From DATFDN01 sp035685165 (GTDB lineage Bacteria; Pseudomonadota; Alphaproteobacteria; Acetobacterales; Acetobacteraceae), in assembly GCA_035685165.1 (NCBI GenBank), contig DASRBI010000008.1, positions 486,760-550,759 of the forward strand: a stretch of 64,000 nt of DNA, given 5' to 3'. The position numbers and the translations under genes are program-made. Shown here piece by piece: positions 35,846-44,841 of this stretch (position 1 is the first letter of the stretch; each line of letters opens with the position of its first letter). The notes beneath the pieces were generated by a model. The model was not told the origin of the DNA, did no database searches, and saw only the letters and a program-made list of their open reading frames with translations.

Positions 35846-37087
35846 ATGTTCACGACACGTCGGACCGTGATGGCGGGGGCGGCGGCAGCCACGGGGCTGC
35901 GGCTGATCGGCACCGCCTACGCGCAGCAGAAGCAGATCGTGATCGGCGAGCAGTGCGACCGCACCGGCCCCACCCAGCTGGTCGGCAACGTGCTCTGCCC
36001 CGCGATCATGCACTACAAGGACCTGATCAACAAGCAGGGTGGCGTCGAGGGATACCAGATCGTCATCAACGAGTCTGACAACCAGTACCAGGTGCCGCCG
36101 GCGATCGAGGAATATCAGCGCGAGAAGGAGCAGGGCTCGGTCTCGATCATGCTGTACGGCACGCCGCAGACCGAGGCGCTGGCGCCGCGGCTGGATGCCG
36201 ACAAGATCCCCGGCACCTGCCCCGGCTTCGGCCCCGCATCGGCGGCGAACGGCGCGCGCATGCCTTACGTGTTCCCGATCGCCGCCACTTACTGGTCGCA
36301 GGCGGCGGCGGCAATCCAGTACGTGAAGCAGCGGCTGGGCGGAGATTTGCACGGCAAGAAGATCGGCTATCTGTTCTACGACAATCCAGCCGGTCACGAG
36401 CCGATGCCGGTGCTGCAGAAACTGCAGGCGATGGAGGGCTTCGATCTTCGCACCTTCGCCGTGCCGCCGCCGGGTATCGAGGTGAGCGCGCAGGCGCTGG
36501 ACATCTCGCAGCGTTACCGGCCCGATTTCGTCGTCATGCACGTGTTCGGCCGCGCGCCTTCGGTGGCGCTCAAGGCGCTGCGCGGCGCGGGCTATTCGCT
36601 CGACAAAGTACTCGGCTTCGTCTGGGCCTCGGCAGAGGCCGATATCGAGGCGGCGGGCGGCTACGGCGCCGTGCAGGGCTATCACACGATGCAGTTCGCC
36701 GGGGTCGGCGACGACTATCCGGTGCGCCAGCAGATTAAGGCGATGTTCAAGGCGAACGGTCAGTCCCCGCCGGCGGCGATGGACTCGACCGTATACTACA
36801 ACCGCGGCCTGCTCGATGCAGCGTTGCACATCGAGGCGATCCGGCAGGCGTTGCTGAAGAATGGCGGGCAACAGCCGACGGGAAGCGACGTGCAGCAGGG
36901 CTTCCAGGCGATCCGCAACTTCGATCTCGGCGGCCTCGTGCCGCCGCTCGAGATCACCGACACCGATCACGAGGGCGGCGGTTGGGTGCAGCTCTACCAA
37001 GTCAAGGGCAATGCCTTGGTGAAGGAGACCCCGTGGTTCCGCGGCTATCGCGACGTGGTTATCAAGATGATCGAAACCGCCGCGTGA
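35846..37087 (+). CDS. livK: LivK-like periplasmic substrate-binding protein (first system)
   Basis: A 413-residue type I periplasmic binding protein. The signal sequence MFTTRRTVMAGAAAATG with a twin arginine suggests Tat export, with cleavage likely after TAYA. The mature part starts KQIVIGEQCDRTGPTQLVG and resembles amide/urea- and aromatic-acid-binding members more than amino-acid binders. YVFPIAATYWSQA and GKKIGYLFYDNPAG mark the lobes. It sits between livM and livF, with 41- and 61-base gaps, probably allowing higher expression. The ligand is unknown; the neighbouring catabolic cluster suggests an aromatic or N-heterocyclic compound. Confidence 0.92.
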   Translation: MFTTRRTVMAGAAAATGLRLIGTAYAQQKQIVIGEQCDRTGPTQLVGNVLCPAIMHYKDLINKQGGVEGYQIVINESDNQYQVPPAIEEYQREKEQGSVSIMLYGTPQTEALAPRLDADKIPGTCPGFGPASAANGARMPYVFPIAATYWSQAAAAIQYVKQRLGGDLHGKKIGYLFYDNPAGHEPMPVLQKLQAMEGFDLRTFAVPPPGIEVSAQALDISQRYRPDFVVMHVFGRAPSVALKALRGAGYSLDKVLGFVWASAEADIEAAGGYGAVQGYHTMQFAGVGDDYPVRQQIKAMFKANGQSPPAAMDSTVYYNRGLLDAALHIEAIRQALLKNGGQQPTGSDVQQGFQAIRNFDLGGLVPPLEITDTDHEGGGWVQLYQVKGNALVKETPWFRGYRDVVIKMIETAA

Positions 37088-37148
37088 GTTTGTTGCGGGC
37101 TCCGGGGTCTTGCGCGCTCCGGAGCCCGCGGGCCCGCAGGAGACGCCG

Positions 37149-37952
37149 ATGCTGCGGCTGACCGACATCGAGGTCGTTTACGACAATGCGGTGCTCGCCC
37201 TGAGCGGCGTGTCGCTGGAGGCCAAGGAGGGCTGCATCACGGCGCTGCTCGGCGCCAACGGTGCCGGTAAGTCGACGACGCTGAAGGCGGTCTCCGGGCT
37301 GCTCTACTGGGAACGTGGCGCGATCACGCGCGGCACGATCGAATGGAACGGCGCGCGGATCGACGGATTGCAGCCGCATGAAATCGTTCGGCGCGCGATC
37401 GTGCAGGTGTTCGAGGGCAGGCGGGTCTTCGCCAACCTGACGGTTGAGGAAAACCTGCTGGTTGGCGGTCATGTGGAGCCGCAGGGCGCGAAGCTGCGCG
37501 AGGGGCTGGAGCGGGCTTACGCAATGTTCCCGCGCCTTAAAGAACGGCGGCGGCAGGACGCGGGCTATCTCTCGGGCGGCGAACAGCAGATGCTGGCGAT
37601 CGCGCGCGCCCTGATCTGCCGTCCGCAGGCGATCCTGCTCGATGAGCCCTCGCTCGGGCTCGCACCGATGCTTGCTGAGGAAATCTTCCACACGGTGACG
37701 CGGCTAAAGACGGAGCTCGGCTGCACCGTGCTTCTGGTGGAGCAGAACGCCGCTGCCGCACTGGAGATCGCGGATTATGCCTATGTGATGGAGACTGGCC
37801 GCATCGCGCTTGCGGGCAGTGGCGCCGAGGTGCGCGACAGCGAGGACGTGGCGCGGCTTTATCTCGGCTTCGCGGGCGGCGCGGAGCGGCGCGATTATCG
37901 CGCGCCGGCCCCGCTGCGCGCGCGGCGGCGGTGGCTCGCGGCCTCCGCCTGA
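37149..37952 (+). CDS. livF: LivF-like ABC transporter ATPase (first system)
   Basis: A 267-residue ATPase. Walker A is LGANGAGKSTTLKAVSGLL, signature LSGGEQQMLAIARAL, Walker B AILLDEPSLGLAPML, and LLVEQNAAAALEIADYAYVMETG is the LivF switch region (core LLVEQNAAAALEIAD). The extra Arg-rich C-terminal 25 residues are not conserved. AGGAGA precedes the ATG at 37149; an earlier in-frame codon at 37110 is not needed. It ends one base from the stop of the convergent MetE-like gene. Confidence 0.95.
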   Translation: MLRLTDIEVVYDNAVLALSGVSLEAKEGCITALLGANGAGKSTTLKAVSGLLYWERGAITRGTIEWNGARIDGLQPHEIVRRAIVQVFEGRRVFANLTVEENLLVGGHVEPQGAKLREGLERAYAMFPRLKERRRQDAGYLSGGEQQMLAIARALICRPQAILLDEPSLGLAPMLAEEIFHTVTRLKTELGCTVLLVEQNAAAALEIADYAYVMETGRIALAGSGAEVRDSEDVARLYLGFAGGAERRDYRAPAPLRARRRWLAASA

Positions 37953-37953
37953 T

Positions 37954-39168
37954 TCAGCGCCGCCACAGTTGCCGGGTTGCCAAAGCCGCGCCTTCGACGA
38001 GGCTCTCGAGCTTGGCCCAGGCGATATCTGGATGCACGCGCCCGCCCAAACCGCAGTCGGTCGCGGCGATCACCCGCTCCTTGCCCACCAAATCGGCGAA
38101 GCGAATGATGCGCTCGGCCACCAGCTCGGGGTGCTCCACCACGTTGGTCGCGTGGCTGACCACGCCGGGCAGGATCAGCTTGTCGTCGGGAAGTTTCACG
38201 TCCTTCCAGACGATATATTCGTGCTCGTGGCGGACATTGCCGGCTTCGAAGGAATAGGCGCCGGCGTTGATCGCCAGCATCACGTCTGCGATGTGGCGCA
38301 TCGGGATGTCGGTGGTGTGCGGGCCGTGCCAGCTTCCCCAGCAGAGATGGAAGCGGATGCGGTCCTGCGGCAAGCCGCGGATCGCGTGATTCAGCGCCTC
38401 CACGCGCACCATCGCGAACTTGCGGTAGTCCTCCACCGCCGGCTCCGGGTTCACCTGATCCCAGCTTTCGGCGATCGAGGGATCATCGAGCTGCAGGATC
38501 AGCCCGGCGTCGATGATCGCGCGGTATTCCTCGCGCATCGCATCCGCGCAGGCAAACACGAATTCCTCGTCGGTCTTGTAATAGCGGTTGCCGATCCGCG
38601 CCGCGCTGCCCGGCGCGACCGAGGTCATGAAACCCTCCGTCAAGCCCGCCGCCGCCAGCGCGGCTTTGAAATTGGCGATGTCGCGCGTGATCTGCTCCTG
38701 ACCGATATAGGTGATCGGCGCGACGCAGACCGGCCAGTGCGGCGGGCGCGGGCCGGTGGTGATCCCGGACTCCGGATCGTTGTACGCGGCGGCGAATTTC
38801 TGCCGGTCGCGCCGGTCGCCGAAGCTCGTCAGCACCACTTCGCCCGGTTTCGAGCGGTGCGGCGGGAACTCGTAAAGGCCCGGCCCGTTCGGATCGAGCC
38901 CGCCGAGGCGCGAGAAGGAATAGCTCCACCAGGCGCCGTAATTCACCTTGTGGCCCATCGCCTTGCCGTATTCGCCGTCGCCCGGCACGTCGATCCCGAT
39001 CGCCTTTTGCCGGCGCACCACCTCGGCCACGCCCGCTGCGAGCAGCGCTTGGAACGCGCCCTCCGCGATCTCGCCCGCTTGGCGCTTGCGGTTCGCCTCG
39101 ATCAGCGCCTCCGGGCGCGGCAGGCTGCCGGCGTGGCTGGTCAGGACATGGTCGGTGCTAGCCCGCAT
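37954..39168 (-). CDS. Cobalamin-independent methionine synthase II family protein (MetE C-domain-like)
   Basis: A 404-residue TIM-barrel protein corresponding to the catalytic C-terminal half of MetE, without its N-terminal half. It starts VLTSHAGSLPRPEALIE. The zinc-site residues are visible: His and Cys in RFHLCWGSWHG, Glu in SFEAGNVRHEHE and Cys in AATDCGLGGR. Such proteins transfer methyl groups, and many catabolic forms have unknown donors and acceptors. It is divergent from the VOC gene with a 71-base shared promoter gap, so it may belong to the same pathway, perhaps handling a methyl group released from the substrate. That role is inference. Confidence 0.82.
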   Translation of the reverse strand: MRASTDHVLTSHAGSLPRPEALIEANRKRQAGEIAEGAFQALLAAGVAEVVRRQKAIGIDVPGDGEYGKAMGHKVNYGAWWSYSFSRLGGLDPNGPGLYEFPPHRSKPGEVVLTSFGDRRDRQKFAAAYNDPESGITTGPRPPHWPVCVAPITYIGQEQITRDIANFKAALAAAGLTEGFMTSVAPGSAARIGNRYYKTDEEFVFACADAMREEYRAIIDAGLILQLDDPSIAESWDQVNPEPAVEDYRKFAMVRVEALNHAIRGLPQDRIRFHLCWGSWHGPHTTDIPMRHIADVMLAINAGAYSFEAGNVRHEHEYIVWKDVKLPDDKLILPGVVSHATNVVEHPELVAERIIRFADLVGKERVIAATDCGLGGRVHPDIAWAKLESLVEGAALATRQLWRR

Positions 39169-39239
39169 CTCGGCCTCCCCCCTACTTGCAGCGCTGTGGT
39201 ATAAAGGGCAGCATCGCGCGACGGAAGGGAACGACGCAC

Positions 39240-39824
39240 ATGAGCACTCAGCGCAGCGCAGTTACGCCGGTCGGGCTTAATCATCTCGTCCTCAATGTTC
39301 GCAACCTTGAGGAGTCGCACCGGTTCTGGACCGAGATTCTCGGCTTCCGGCAGGTGGGCGAATTGCACGCTACGCCGCAGCGGCCCAATCCGCCGAAGAT
39401 GCGGTTCTACAGCGGCGATCACGGCGGCAAGCTGAGTCACCACGATCTCGCGCTGGTGGAGAACCCGGCGCTGCCCGAGGCGCCGAAGGACTGGTCGATG
39501 TTCGGCATGCCGTGCGCGATCAACCACATCGCCATCGCGCTGCCGAGCCGCGAGGCGTGGCTGCGTCAGCTCGAGTTCCTGCAGGAGCGCGGCGTCAAGT
39601 TCAACCGCCGCGTCGAGCACGGCATGACCCACAGTCTCTATATCAACGACCCGAACGGCTACGGCGTGGAGCTGCTGTACGAGCTACCGCGCGAGGTATG
39701 GGAAGGCGATATCGACGCGGCGCTGAACTACGCCAAGCCGCGCGCGACCGAGGGACAGGAAGCGCTGGAGGACGAGCACCGGGAGGTGCCGGTGTTCGGC
39801 GCCAAGCAGCCGGCGACCGCCTGA
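39240..39824 (+). CDS. VOC-superfamily extradiol dioxygenase-like protein
   Basis: A 194-residue vicinal-oxygen-chelate protein. Two beta-alpha-beta-beta-beta modules are seen. Candidate metal ligands are His in GLNHLVLNVRNL, His in NHIAIALPS and Glu in GYGVELLYELP, the catechol 2,3-dioxygenase pattern. Such enzymes cleave catecholic rings next to the hydroxyls, although glyoxalase-like functions share the fold. The ATG at 39240 is preceded by GGAAGGGAACG. It heads a run VOC-RidA-hydratase-CoxL-HpaB-RraA with gaps of 19 bases or less. Ring cleavage is the most natural role here. Confidence 0.8.
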   Translation: MSTQRSAVTPVGLNHLVLNVRNLEESHRFWTEILGFRQVGELHATPQRPNPPKMRFYSGDHGGKLSHHDLALVENPALPEAPKDWSMFGMPCAINHIAIALPSREAWLRQLEFLQERGVKFNRRVEHGMTHSLYINDPNGYGVELLYELPREVWEGDIDAALNYAKPRATEGQEALEDEHREVPVFGAKQPATA

Positions 39825-39834
39825 GCGCGGCGCC

Positions 39835-40221
39835 ATGGCGAAGCGCATCAGCGTCAACGGGTCCCGTGCGCGCCACGAGAACCCGATCCCGAACGCTTGC
39901 CGCATCGGCAACATCGTCATGTCGAGCGTGATCAGCGGCGCCAATCCTGGCACGCGCGAGCTGCCGCCGACCATCGAAGCGCAGGCCGCCAACGTGTTCG
40001 CCTATATTCGCCACGACATCGAGGCGGCGGGCGGCACGGTGGACGACATCATCAAGGTGACGTTCTGGGTGAAGGACCCGGTGAAGGACCGGCCGGCGTT
40101 GAACGTGGAATGGGTGAAGATGTTCCCCAATCCCGACTCCCGCCCGGCGCGGCACACCAACACGTTGCCGCCGGAAAGCCGCGCGCTGGTGCAGGCCGAC
40201 TTCACCGCCGTGCTCCCCTGA
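39835..40221 (+). CDS. RidA/YjgF family protein, possible deaminase
   Basis: A 128-residue Rid-family protein. The core VFAYIRHDIEAAGGTVDDIIKVTFWVKD (short form DIEAAGGTVDDIIKVTFWV) is typical, and the Arg in RPARHTNTLP sits at the imine-binding position. The usual Glu near the end is replaced (VQADFTAV), so it is not a standard housekeeping RidA. The family hydrolyses imines and enamines, and includes 2-aminomuconate deaminases of aromatic pathways. Placed between an extradiol dioxygenase-like gene and a hydratase (overlapping the latter by one base), deamination of a ring-cleavage product is plausible. Confidence 0.8.
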   Translation: MAKRISVNGSRARHENPIPNACRIGNIVMSSVISGANPGTRELPPTIEAQAANVFAYIRHDIEAAGGTVDDIIKVTFWVKDPVKDRPALNVEWVKMFPNPDSRPARHTNTLPPESRALVQADFTAVLP

Positions 40222-41024
40222 TGCTGGATCGCGCCACCATCCAGTCGATCGCACGCGCCTGCCACGAGGCGGAAAAGAGCCGCACCCGCCTGCGCCCGCC
40301 GAGCGTGCAGTATCCGGGCTTCACGATCGAGGACGCCTATGCGGTGCAGCGCGCCTGGGTGGCGATCAAGCTCGCCGAGGGCAACACGCTGAAGGGCCGC
40401 AAGATCGGCCTGACCTCGCGGGCGATGCAGCGGCAGGCCAACATCACCGAGCCCGACTACGGCGCGCTGATGGCCGACATGTTTTACGGCGATGGGGCGG
40501 AAATCCCGATGCGCCGCTTCATCCAGCCGCGGCTCGAGTGCGAGCTAGGCTTCGTCATCGGCAAGCGCCTGCGCGGCCCGGACTGCACGATCTTCGACGT
40601 GCTGAGCGCGACCGATTACGTCGTGCCGGCCGCCGAGATCGTCGACGGGCGAACGCATCGCGTCGATCCCGACACCGGCAAGCCGCGCTCGGTGCTGGAC
40701 AGCATCGCCGATAATGCCGGCAACGCGGCGCTGATCGTCGGCGGCCGGCCCGTCCGGCCGACGGATGTCGATCTGCGCTGGGTCTCGGTGCTTTGCTACC
40801 GCAACAATATCATCGAGGAATCCGGCGTCGCCGCCGCGGTGCTGAACCATCCGGCGAACGGGGTGGCTTGGCTCGCCAACAAGCTGGCGCCGTTCGACGA
40901 GGCGCTGGAGCCCGGTCAGTTCATCCTGAGCGGCTCGTTCACCGGCACGGTCGAGGCGCGCGCGGGCGATGCGTTCCATATCGACTACGGCCCACTCGGG
41001 TCGATCGCTTGCCGCTTTGCCTGA
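40221..41024 (+). CDS. FAH-family hydratase/decarboxylase (HpaH-like)
   Basis: A 267-residue protein of the fumarylacetoacetase superfamily group holding 2-oxopent-4-enoate and 2-oxohept-3-ene-1,7-dioate hydratases and 4-oxalocrotonate decarboxylase. The metal-binding Glu pair is RLECELGFVIGKRL, with the segment VVPAAEIVDGR after it. GRKIGLTSRAMQRQANI and the end IDYGPLGSIACRF are typical of HpaH. It hydrates or decarboxylates the chain released by meta-cleavage. TGATG couples it to ridA, and the CoxL-like gene begins seven bases later. Confidence 0.87.
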   Translation: MLDRATIQSIARACHEAEKSRTRLRPPSVQYPGFTIEDAYAVQRAWVAIKLAEGNTLKGRKIGLTSRAMQRQANITEPDYGALMADMFYGDGAEIPMRRFIQPRLECELGFVIGKRLRGPDCTIFDVLSATDYVVPAAEIVDGRTHRVDPDTGKPRSVLDSIADNAGNAALIVGGRPVRPTDVDLRWVSVLCYRNNIIEESGVAAAVLNHPANGVAWLANKLAPFDEALEPGQFILSGSFTGTVEARAGDAFHIDYGPLGSIACRFA

Positions 41025-41031
41025 CACCGCG

Positions 41032-43368
41032 ATGACGATGAAGTACGGCGTCGGCCAGCCCGTGCGGCGGTTCGAGGATGTGCGCCTGCTCACCGGACGC
41101 GGCTCCTACCAGGACGACGTGGTGATGCCGCGCCAGTGCTGGGCGGTGTTCGTGCGCTCGCCGCACGCGCACGCGCGGATCGTTGCGATCGACACGTCAG
41201 CCGCATCCGCCGCGCCGGGCGTGCTCGCCGTCTATACGGGTGCCGATTACGCCAGCGACGGGCTCGCCATGCCAAAGGCGACGATGCCGCGCAAGCGCGC
41301 GGACGGCTCGCCCGCCTTCGCGCCGCAGCGGCCGGCGCTGGTGACCGACCGCGCGCGCTATGTCGGCGATCCGGTGGCGATGGTGATCGCGGAGACGCTC
41401 GCCCAGGCGAAGGACGCCGCCGAACTGGTTGCGATTGAATACGACCCGCTGCCCGCCGTCACCTCCGTCATGGAAGCCGCGCGTCCCGATGCGCCGCGCC
41501 TCTGGGACGAGAACCCGGACAACATCTCCCACACCCACGAGCGCGGGGACCGCGCCGCAACAGAGGCGGCGTTCGCGCGCGCCGCGCGGGTCGTAAAGCG
41601 GCATTATGTCATCACCCGCGTGCACGCGCAGTACATGGAGCCGCGCGGCTCGCTCGGCCTCTATGATCCGGCCGAGGACCGCTACACGCTCTATGCCGAC
41701 GTGAACTATCCGCATCGCGTGCGGAACATGCTGGCCAATTCCGTGTTCAAGGTGCCGGAGAGCCAGGTGCGCGTGCTGGTGCGCGACGTCGGCGGCGGGT
41801 TCGGCGCCAAGGGCTGGCAATATGTCGATCATCGCCTCGTGCTGTGGGCGGCGCGCAAGCTCGGCCGGCCGGTGAAATGGCGCTGCGAGCGATCCGAAAC
41901 CCTGCTCGCCGACGAGCACGGACGCGACAACACCGGCACGATCGAGCTCGCCTTCGCCGCGGACGGCAAAGTCCTCGGCCTGCGTCTGGCGATGCTCGCC
42001 AATATCGGCGCTTATGTCGGCTCCGACCGGCAATTCCTGACGCCGTTCGGGCAGATCGGCACCGTGACCGGTGTCTATGACATCCGCGCCGCCCATGTGC
42101 GGATCGACGCCGTGCTCTCCAACACGCCGCCGACCGCGCCCTACCGGGGCGCGGGACGGCCCGAGGCCGCCTACCTGATCGAGCGCGCCATGCAGGAGGC
42201 CGCGGCCGAGCTCGGCATCGATCCGATCGAGCTCCGGCGCCGCAATATCATCAAGCCTGCTTCGATGCCGTTCAAGGCGCCGCTCGGCCCATTCTACGAT
42301 TGCGGCGAGTTCGAGAAGAACATGGATCTGGCGCTCGAGGCCGCCGATTATGCGGGCTTTCCCGCGCGCCGCGCGGCATCGCGGGCGCGCGGCCGTTTGC
42401 GCGGCATAGGGGTGGCCAACGCGATCGAGCAGGCCGCCGGACCGGCGCCCGAATATGCCGAGGTGCGCTTCAATCCGAGCGGCAGCGCGCTCTTGCTGAT
42501 GGGCACCAAGACGCACGGGCAGGGTCACGAAACCTCGTTCAAGCAAATCCTTTATGAGAAACTCGGGATCGACCCGAGCGAGGTGCATTTCATCGACGGC
42601 GACACCGATCGCGTCGCGTTCGGCATGGGTTCGAACGGCTCGCGCTCGATGGTGACGGGCGGCTCGGCGCTGATCCTGGCGGCGGAAAAGATCATCGCCA
42701 AGGGCAAGCGGCTGGCGGCGCATCTGTTGGAAGCCGCCGAGGCGGATATCGAGTTCGCCGAGGGGCGCTTCACGGTCGCCGGCACCGACCGCTCGTTGGC
42801 GTTGAAAGAGGTGGTGCGCGCCTCGTTCCAGCCGGCCCGCCTGCCGCCCGGCATGGAACCCGGGTTCTTCGAGCACGCGAGCTACGCGCCGACGCACGAC
42901 ACGTTCCCGAACGGCTGCCATGTGTGCGAAGTGGAGGTCGACCCGGAAACCGGCAAGGTTGATCTCGTGTCCTATCTCGTCGTCGATGACGTCGGCACGG
43001 TGATCAATCCGCTGACGCTGGCGGGGCAGATTCACGGCGGCGTGGCGCAGGGGGCGGGGCAGATCTTGATGGAGCAGGTGGCCTACGAGCCGGGCTCGGG
43101 CCAGCTCCTGTCGGCGAGCTTCATGGATTATGCGATGCCGCGCGCCGACGATCTTTGTTCGATTGCGATCAAGAGCAATCCGGTGCCGACCAAGTTCAAC
43201 CTGCTCGGTGCCAAGGGCGCGGGCGAAGCCGGCACGGTGGGCGCGATGCCCGCGATCATGCTGGCGATCATGGATGCGCTCGGCACCCTCGGCGTGCGGC
43301 AGCTCGACATGCCCGCCACGCCGAACCGCATCTGGCAGGCGATCCAGGCGGCGCGCGCCACGCCATGA
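41032..43368 (+). CDS. Xanthine dehydrogenase/CoxL-family molybdopterin subunit (form II)
   Basis: A 778-residue large subunit of a molybdenum hydroxylase. It starts VGQPVRRFEDVRLLTGRG and has the MoCo-domain segments VGGGFGAKGWQY, APYRGAGRPEAAY and the catalytic Glu in GAKGAGEAGTVGAMPA. The loop reads YRGAGR, not the Cys-containing YRCSFR of true CO dehydrogenase, so it is a hydroxylase for organic, probably heterocyclic, substrates. The FAD (CoxM) and [2Fe-2S] (CoxS) subunits are missing from the cluster and from the whole window. The ATG at 41032 is used; another follows two codons later. It overlaps the hpaB-like gene by four bases. Confidence 0.9.
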   Translation: MTMKYGVGQPVRRFEDVRLLTGRGSYQDDVVMPRQCWAVFVRSPHAHARIVAIDTSAASAAPGVLAVYTGADYASDGLAMPKATMPRKRADGSPAFAPQRPALVTDRARYVGDPVAMVIAETLAQAKDAAELVAIEYDPLPAVTSVMEAARPDAPRLWDENPDNISHTHERGDRAATEAAFARAARVVKRHYVITRVHAQYMEPRGSLGLYDPAEDRYTLYADVNYPHRVRNMLANSVFKVPESQVRVLVRDVGGGFGAKGWQYVDHRLVLWAARKLGRPVKWRCERSETLLADEHGRDNTGTIELAFAADGKVLGLRLAMLANIGAYVGSDRQFLTPFGQIGTVTGVYDIRAAHVRIDAVLSNTPPTAPYRGAGRPEAAYLIERAMQEAAAELGIDPIELRRRNIIKPASMPFKAPLGPFYDCGEFEKNMDLALEAADYAGFPARRAASRARGRLRGIGVANAIEQAAGPAPEYAEVRFNPSGSALLLMGTKTHGQGHETSFKQILYEKLGIDPSEVHFIDGDTDRVAFGMGSNGSRSMVTGGSALILAAEKIIAKGKRLAAHLLEAAEADIEFAEGRFTVAGTDRSLALKEVVRASFQPARLPPGMEPGFFEHASYAPTHDTFPNGCHVCEVEVDPETGKVDLVSYLVVDDVGTVINPLTLAGQIHGGVAQGAGQILMEQVAYEPGSGQLLSASFMDYAMPRADDLCSIAIKSNPVPTKFNLLGAKGAGEAGTVGAMPAIMLAIMDALGTLGVRQLDMPATPNRIWQAIQAARATP

Positions 43369-44822
43369 GAACCGGCGCCGATTACCGCGCCGCGCTGCGC
43401 GACGGCCGCAAGGTTTGGGTGATCGGCGAAGGCCGGGTGGATGACGTGGCCACGCACCCGGCGACGCGCGCGATGGTGGAGGAATATGTCGGCTGGTACG
43501 ACCGCCACCGCGATCCGGCCTGGCGGGAGCGGCTGTTCGCACCGTCCGGCACCGCGTGGGCCTATCTGCTGCCGCGCACGCCCGACGATCTGGTCGGCAT
43601 GGGCCGCAGCTTCTGCGCCACCATCTTCCCGACCGCAGGCAACGTCACGCACACGCCCGCTTACGGCCACCTGATCGCGCTCGGCGTGCTGAGCGCGGTG
43701 CAGGACACCGCGCATTCGGAGCGGCAAGTCGCCGACGCGATGCGGTACCGGGAACTGATCGCCGAAACCGGCCGGTTCCTGACCTTTTGCTCGGGCGGCG
43801 CGCCGGTCGGATTTCGGATGCGCCCCGATCCAGCGGAGCGCGCGGCGCTGCGGATCGTGCGCGAGCGCGACAACGGCCTTGTTCTGCGCGGCAAGGTGGG
43901 GATGCACACGAGCCCCGCTTACGCCGAGGACGTCTATATCGGCTCGCTTTGCGGCGCGACGCTCGAGGATTTGCGTGCGACTTTCGTCGTGGCGGTGAAT
44001 GCGCCCGGCGTGACCGTGGTGTGCCGCAAAATCTCAGCGCGCCACGCCGACCCTTTCATCGCGCCATTGACCAGCCGCTTCGACGAGCTGGACGGCCAGA
44101 TGTGGCTGGACGACGTGTTCGTGCCATGGGAGCGAGTGTTTCTCACCAATGCAACGCCCGAGCCAGTGGCACGCTGGCTGTTCTGGCACCAGCTCTATTG
44201 CTGGCTCGCCAAGGCGGAGTTCACGCTCGGCCTGGCGTTCGCCTGCACCCATGCGATGGGATTGGTGTCGCACGAGGTCACGGTCGAATATCTGCTCGAC
44301 CTGATCACGTCGGTGCAGACGGTGCGGAGCTGCCAGACCGCCGCCGAGCGCGATCCTTGGTTCACCGGCGCGGGCTATTGCTATCCCAATCATCTCCATG
44401 TCGCCGCCGGCACCATCTCGATGCTGAATGCGCGCCAGCGGATCAGCGAAATGCTGCGCATCCTGCCCGGCTCGTCGCTCGTGATGGCGCCCGCCGCGTC
44501 CGATCTCGTCGCGCCCGAGATGGCCGCCGGCTTCGAGGAGAGTTTCGCGGGCGGCGGCTACACGGCCGCGCAGCGGGCGGCGCTCCTGCAGCTTGCCTGG
44601 GATCATGTCTCTTCCACCCTGGACGGCCGCGAGTCGGCCTTCGAGCTGCACGCCAATGGCGGCGTGCAGGCATGGCGCGCGCGCCTGCGCCGCGATTTCG
44701 GACGCTACGAGGAGCTGGCGAACGCGGTGCTCGCCACGCTCGACATCGAAATGCCCGCGATCGACCTGAGCGCGATCCGCGCCGCGCCGATGCCCGTCAG
44801 AAGGCCGGTGAGGGCGCCCTAA
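43365..44822 (+). CDS. HpaB-family FADH2-dependent monooxygenase
   Basis: A 485-residue protein of the 4-hydroxyphenylacetate 3-monooxygenase (HpaB/PvcC) family, acyl-CoA dehydrogenase fold. It starts with the typical MRTGADYRAALRDGRKVWV and DDVATHPATRAMVEEY; the C-terminal part has RSCQTAAERDPW and MAPAASDLVAPEM. The region after LLPRTPDDL (FPTAGNVTHTPAYG) differs from classical HpaB, so the substrate is likely different. Such enzymes hydroxylate phenols ortho to the hydroxyl using FADH2 from a reductase; no HpaC-like reductase is in the window. It is coupled to the CoxL-like gene by ATGA. Confidence 0.86.
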   Translation: MRTGADYRAALRDGRKVWVIGEGRVDDVATHPATRAMVEEYVGWYDRHRDPAWRERLFAPSGTAWAYLLPRTPDDLVGMGRSFCATIFPTAGNVTHTPAYGHLIALGVLSAVQDTAHSERQVADAMRYRELIAETGRFLTFCSGGAPVGFRMRPDPAERAALRIVRERDNGLVLRGKVGMHTSPAYAEDVYIGSLCGATLEDLRATFVVAVNAPGVTVVCRKISARHADPFIAPLTSRFDELDGQMWLDDVFVPWERVFLTNATPEPVARWLFWHQLYCWLAKAEFTLGLAFACTHAMGLVSHEVTVEYLLDLITSVQTVRSCQTAAERDPWFTGAGYCYPNHLHVAAGTISMLNARQRISEMLRILPGSSLVMAPAASDLVAPEMAAGFEESFAGGGYTAAQRAALLQLAWDHVSSTLDGRESAFELHANGGVQAWRARLRRDFGRYEELANAVLATLDIEMPAIDLSAIRAAPMPVRRPVRAP

Positions 44823-44841
44823 GAGCCGGAGGAAACCCGCA

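Noticed and set aside
41032..43368. Carbon monoxide dehydrogenase large subunit
   Set aside because: The active-site loop is YRGAGR, not the Cys-containing loop of true CO dehydrogenases, and coxM/coxS are absent.
41197..43542. A 781-codon open frame antisense to the molybdenum hydroxylase gene
   Set aside because: Shadow frame; the sense frame has complete catalytic motifs.
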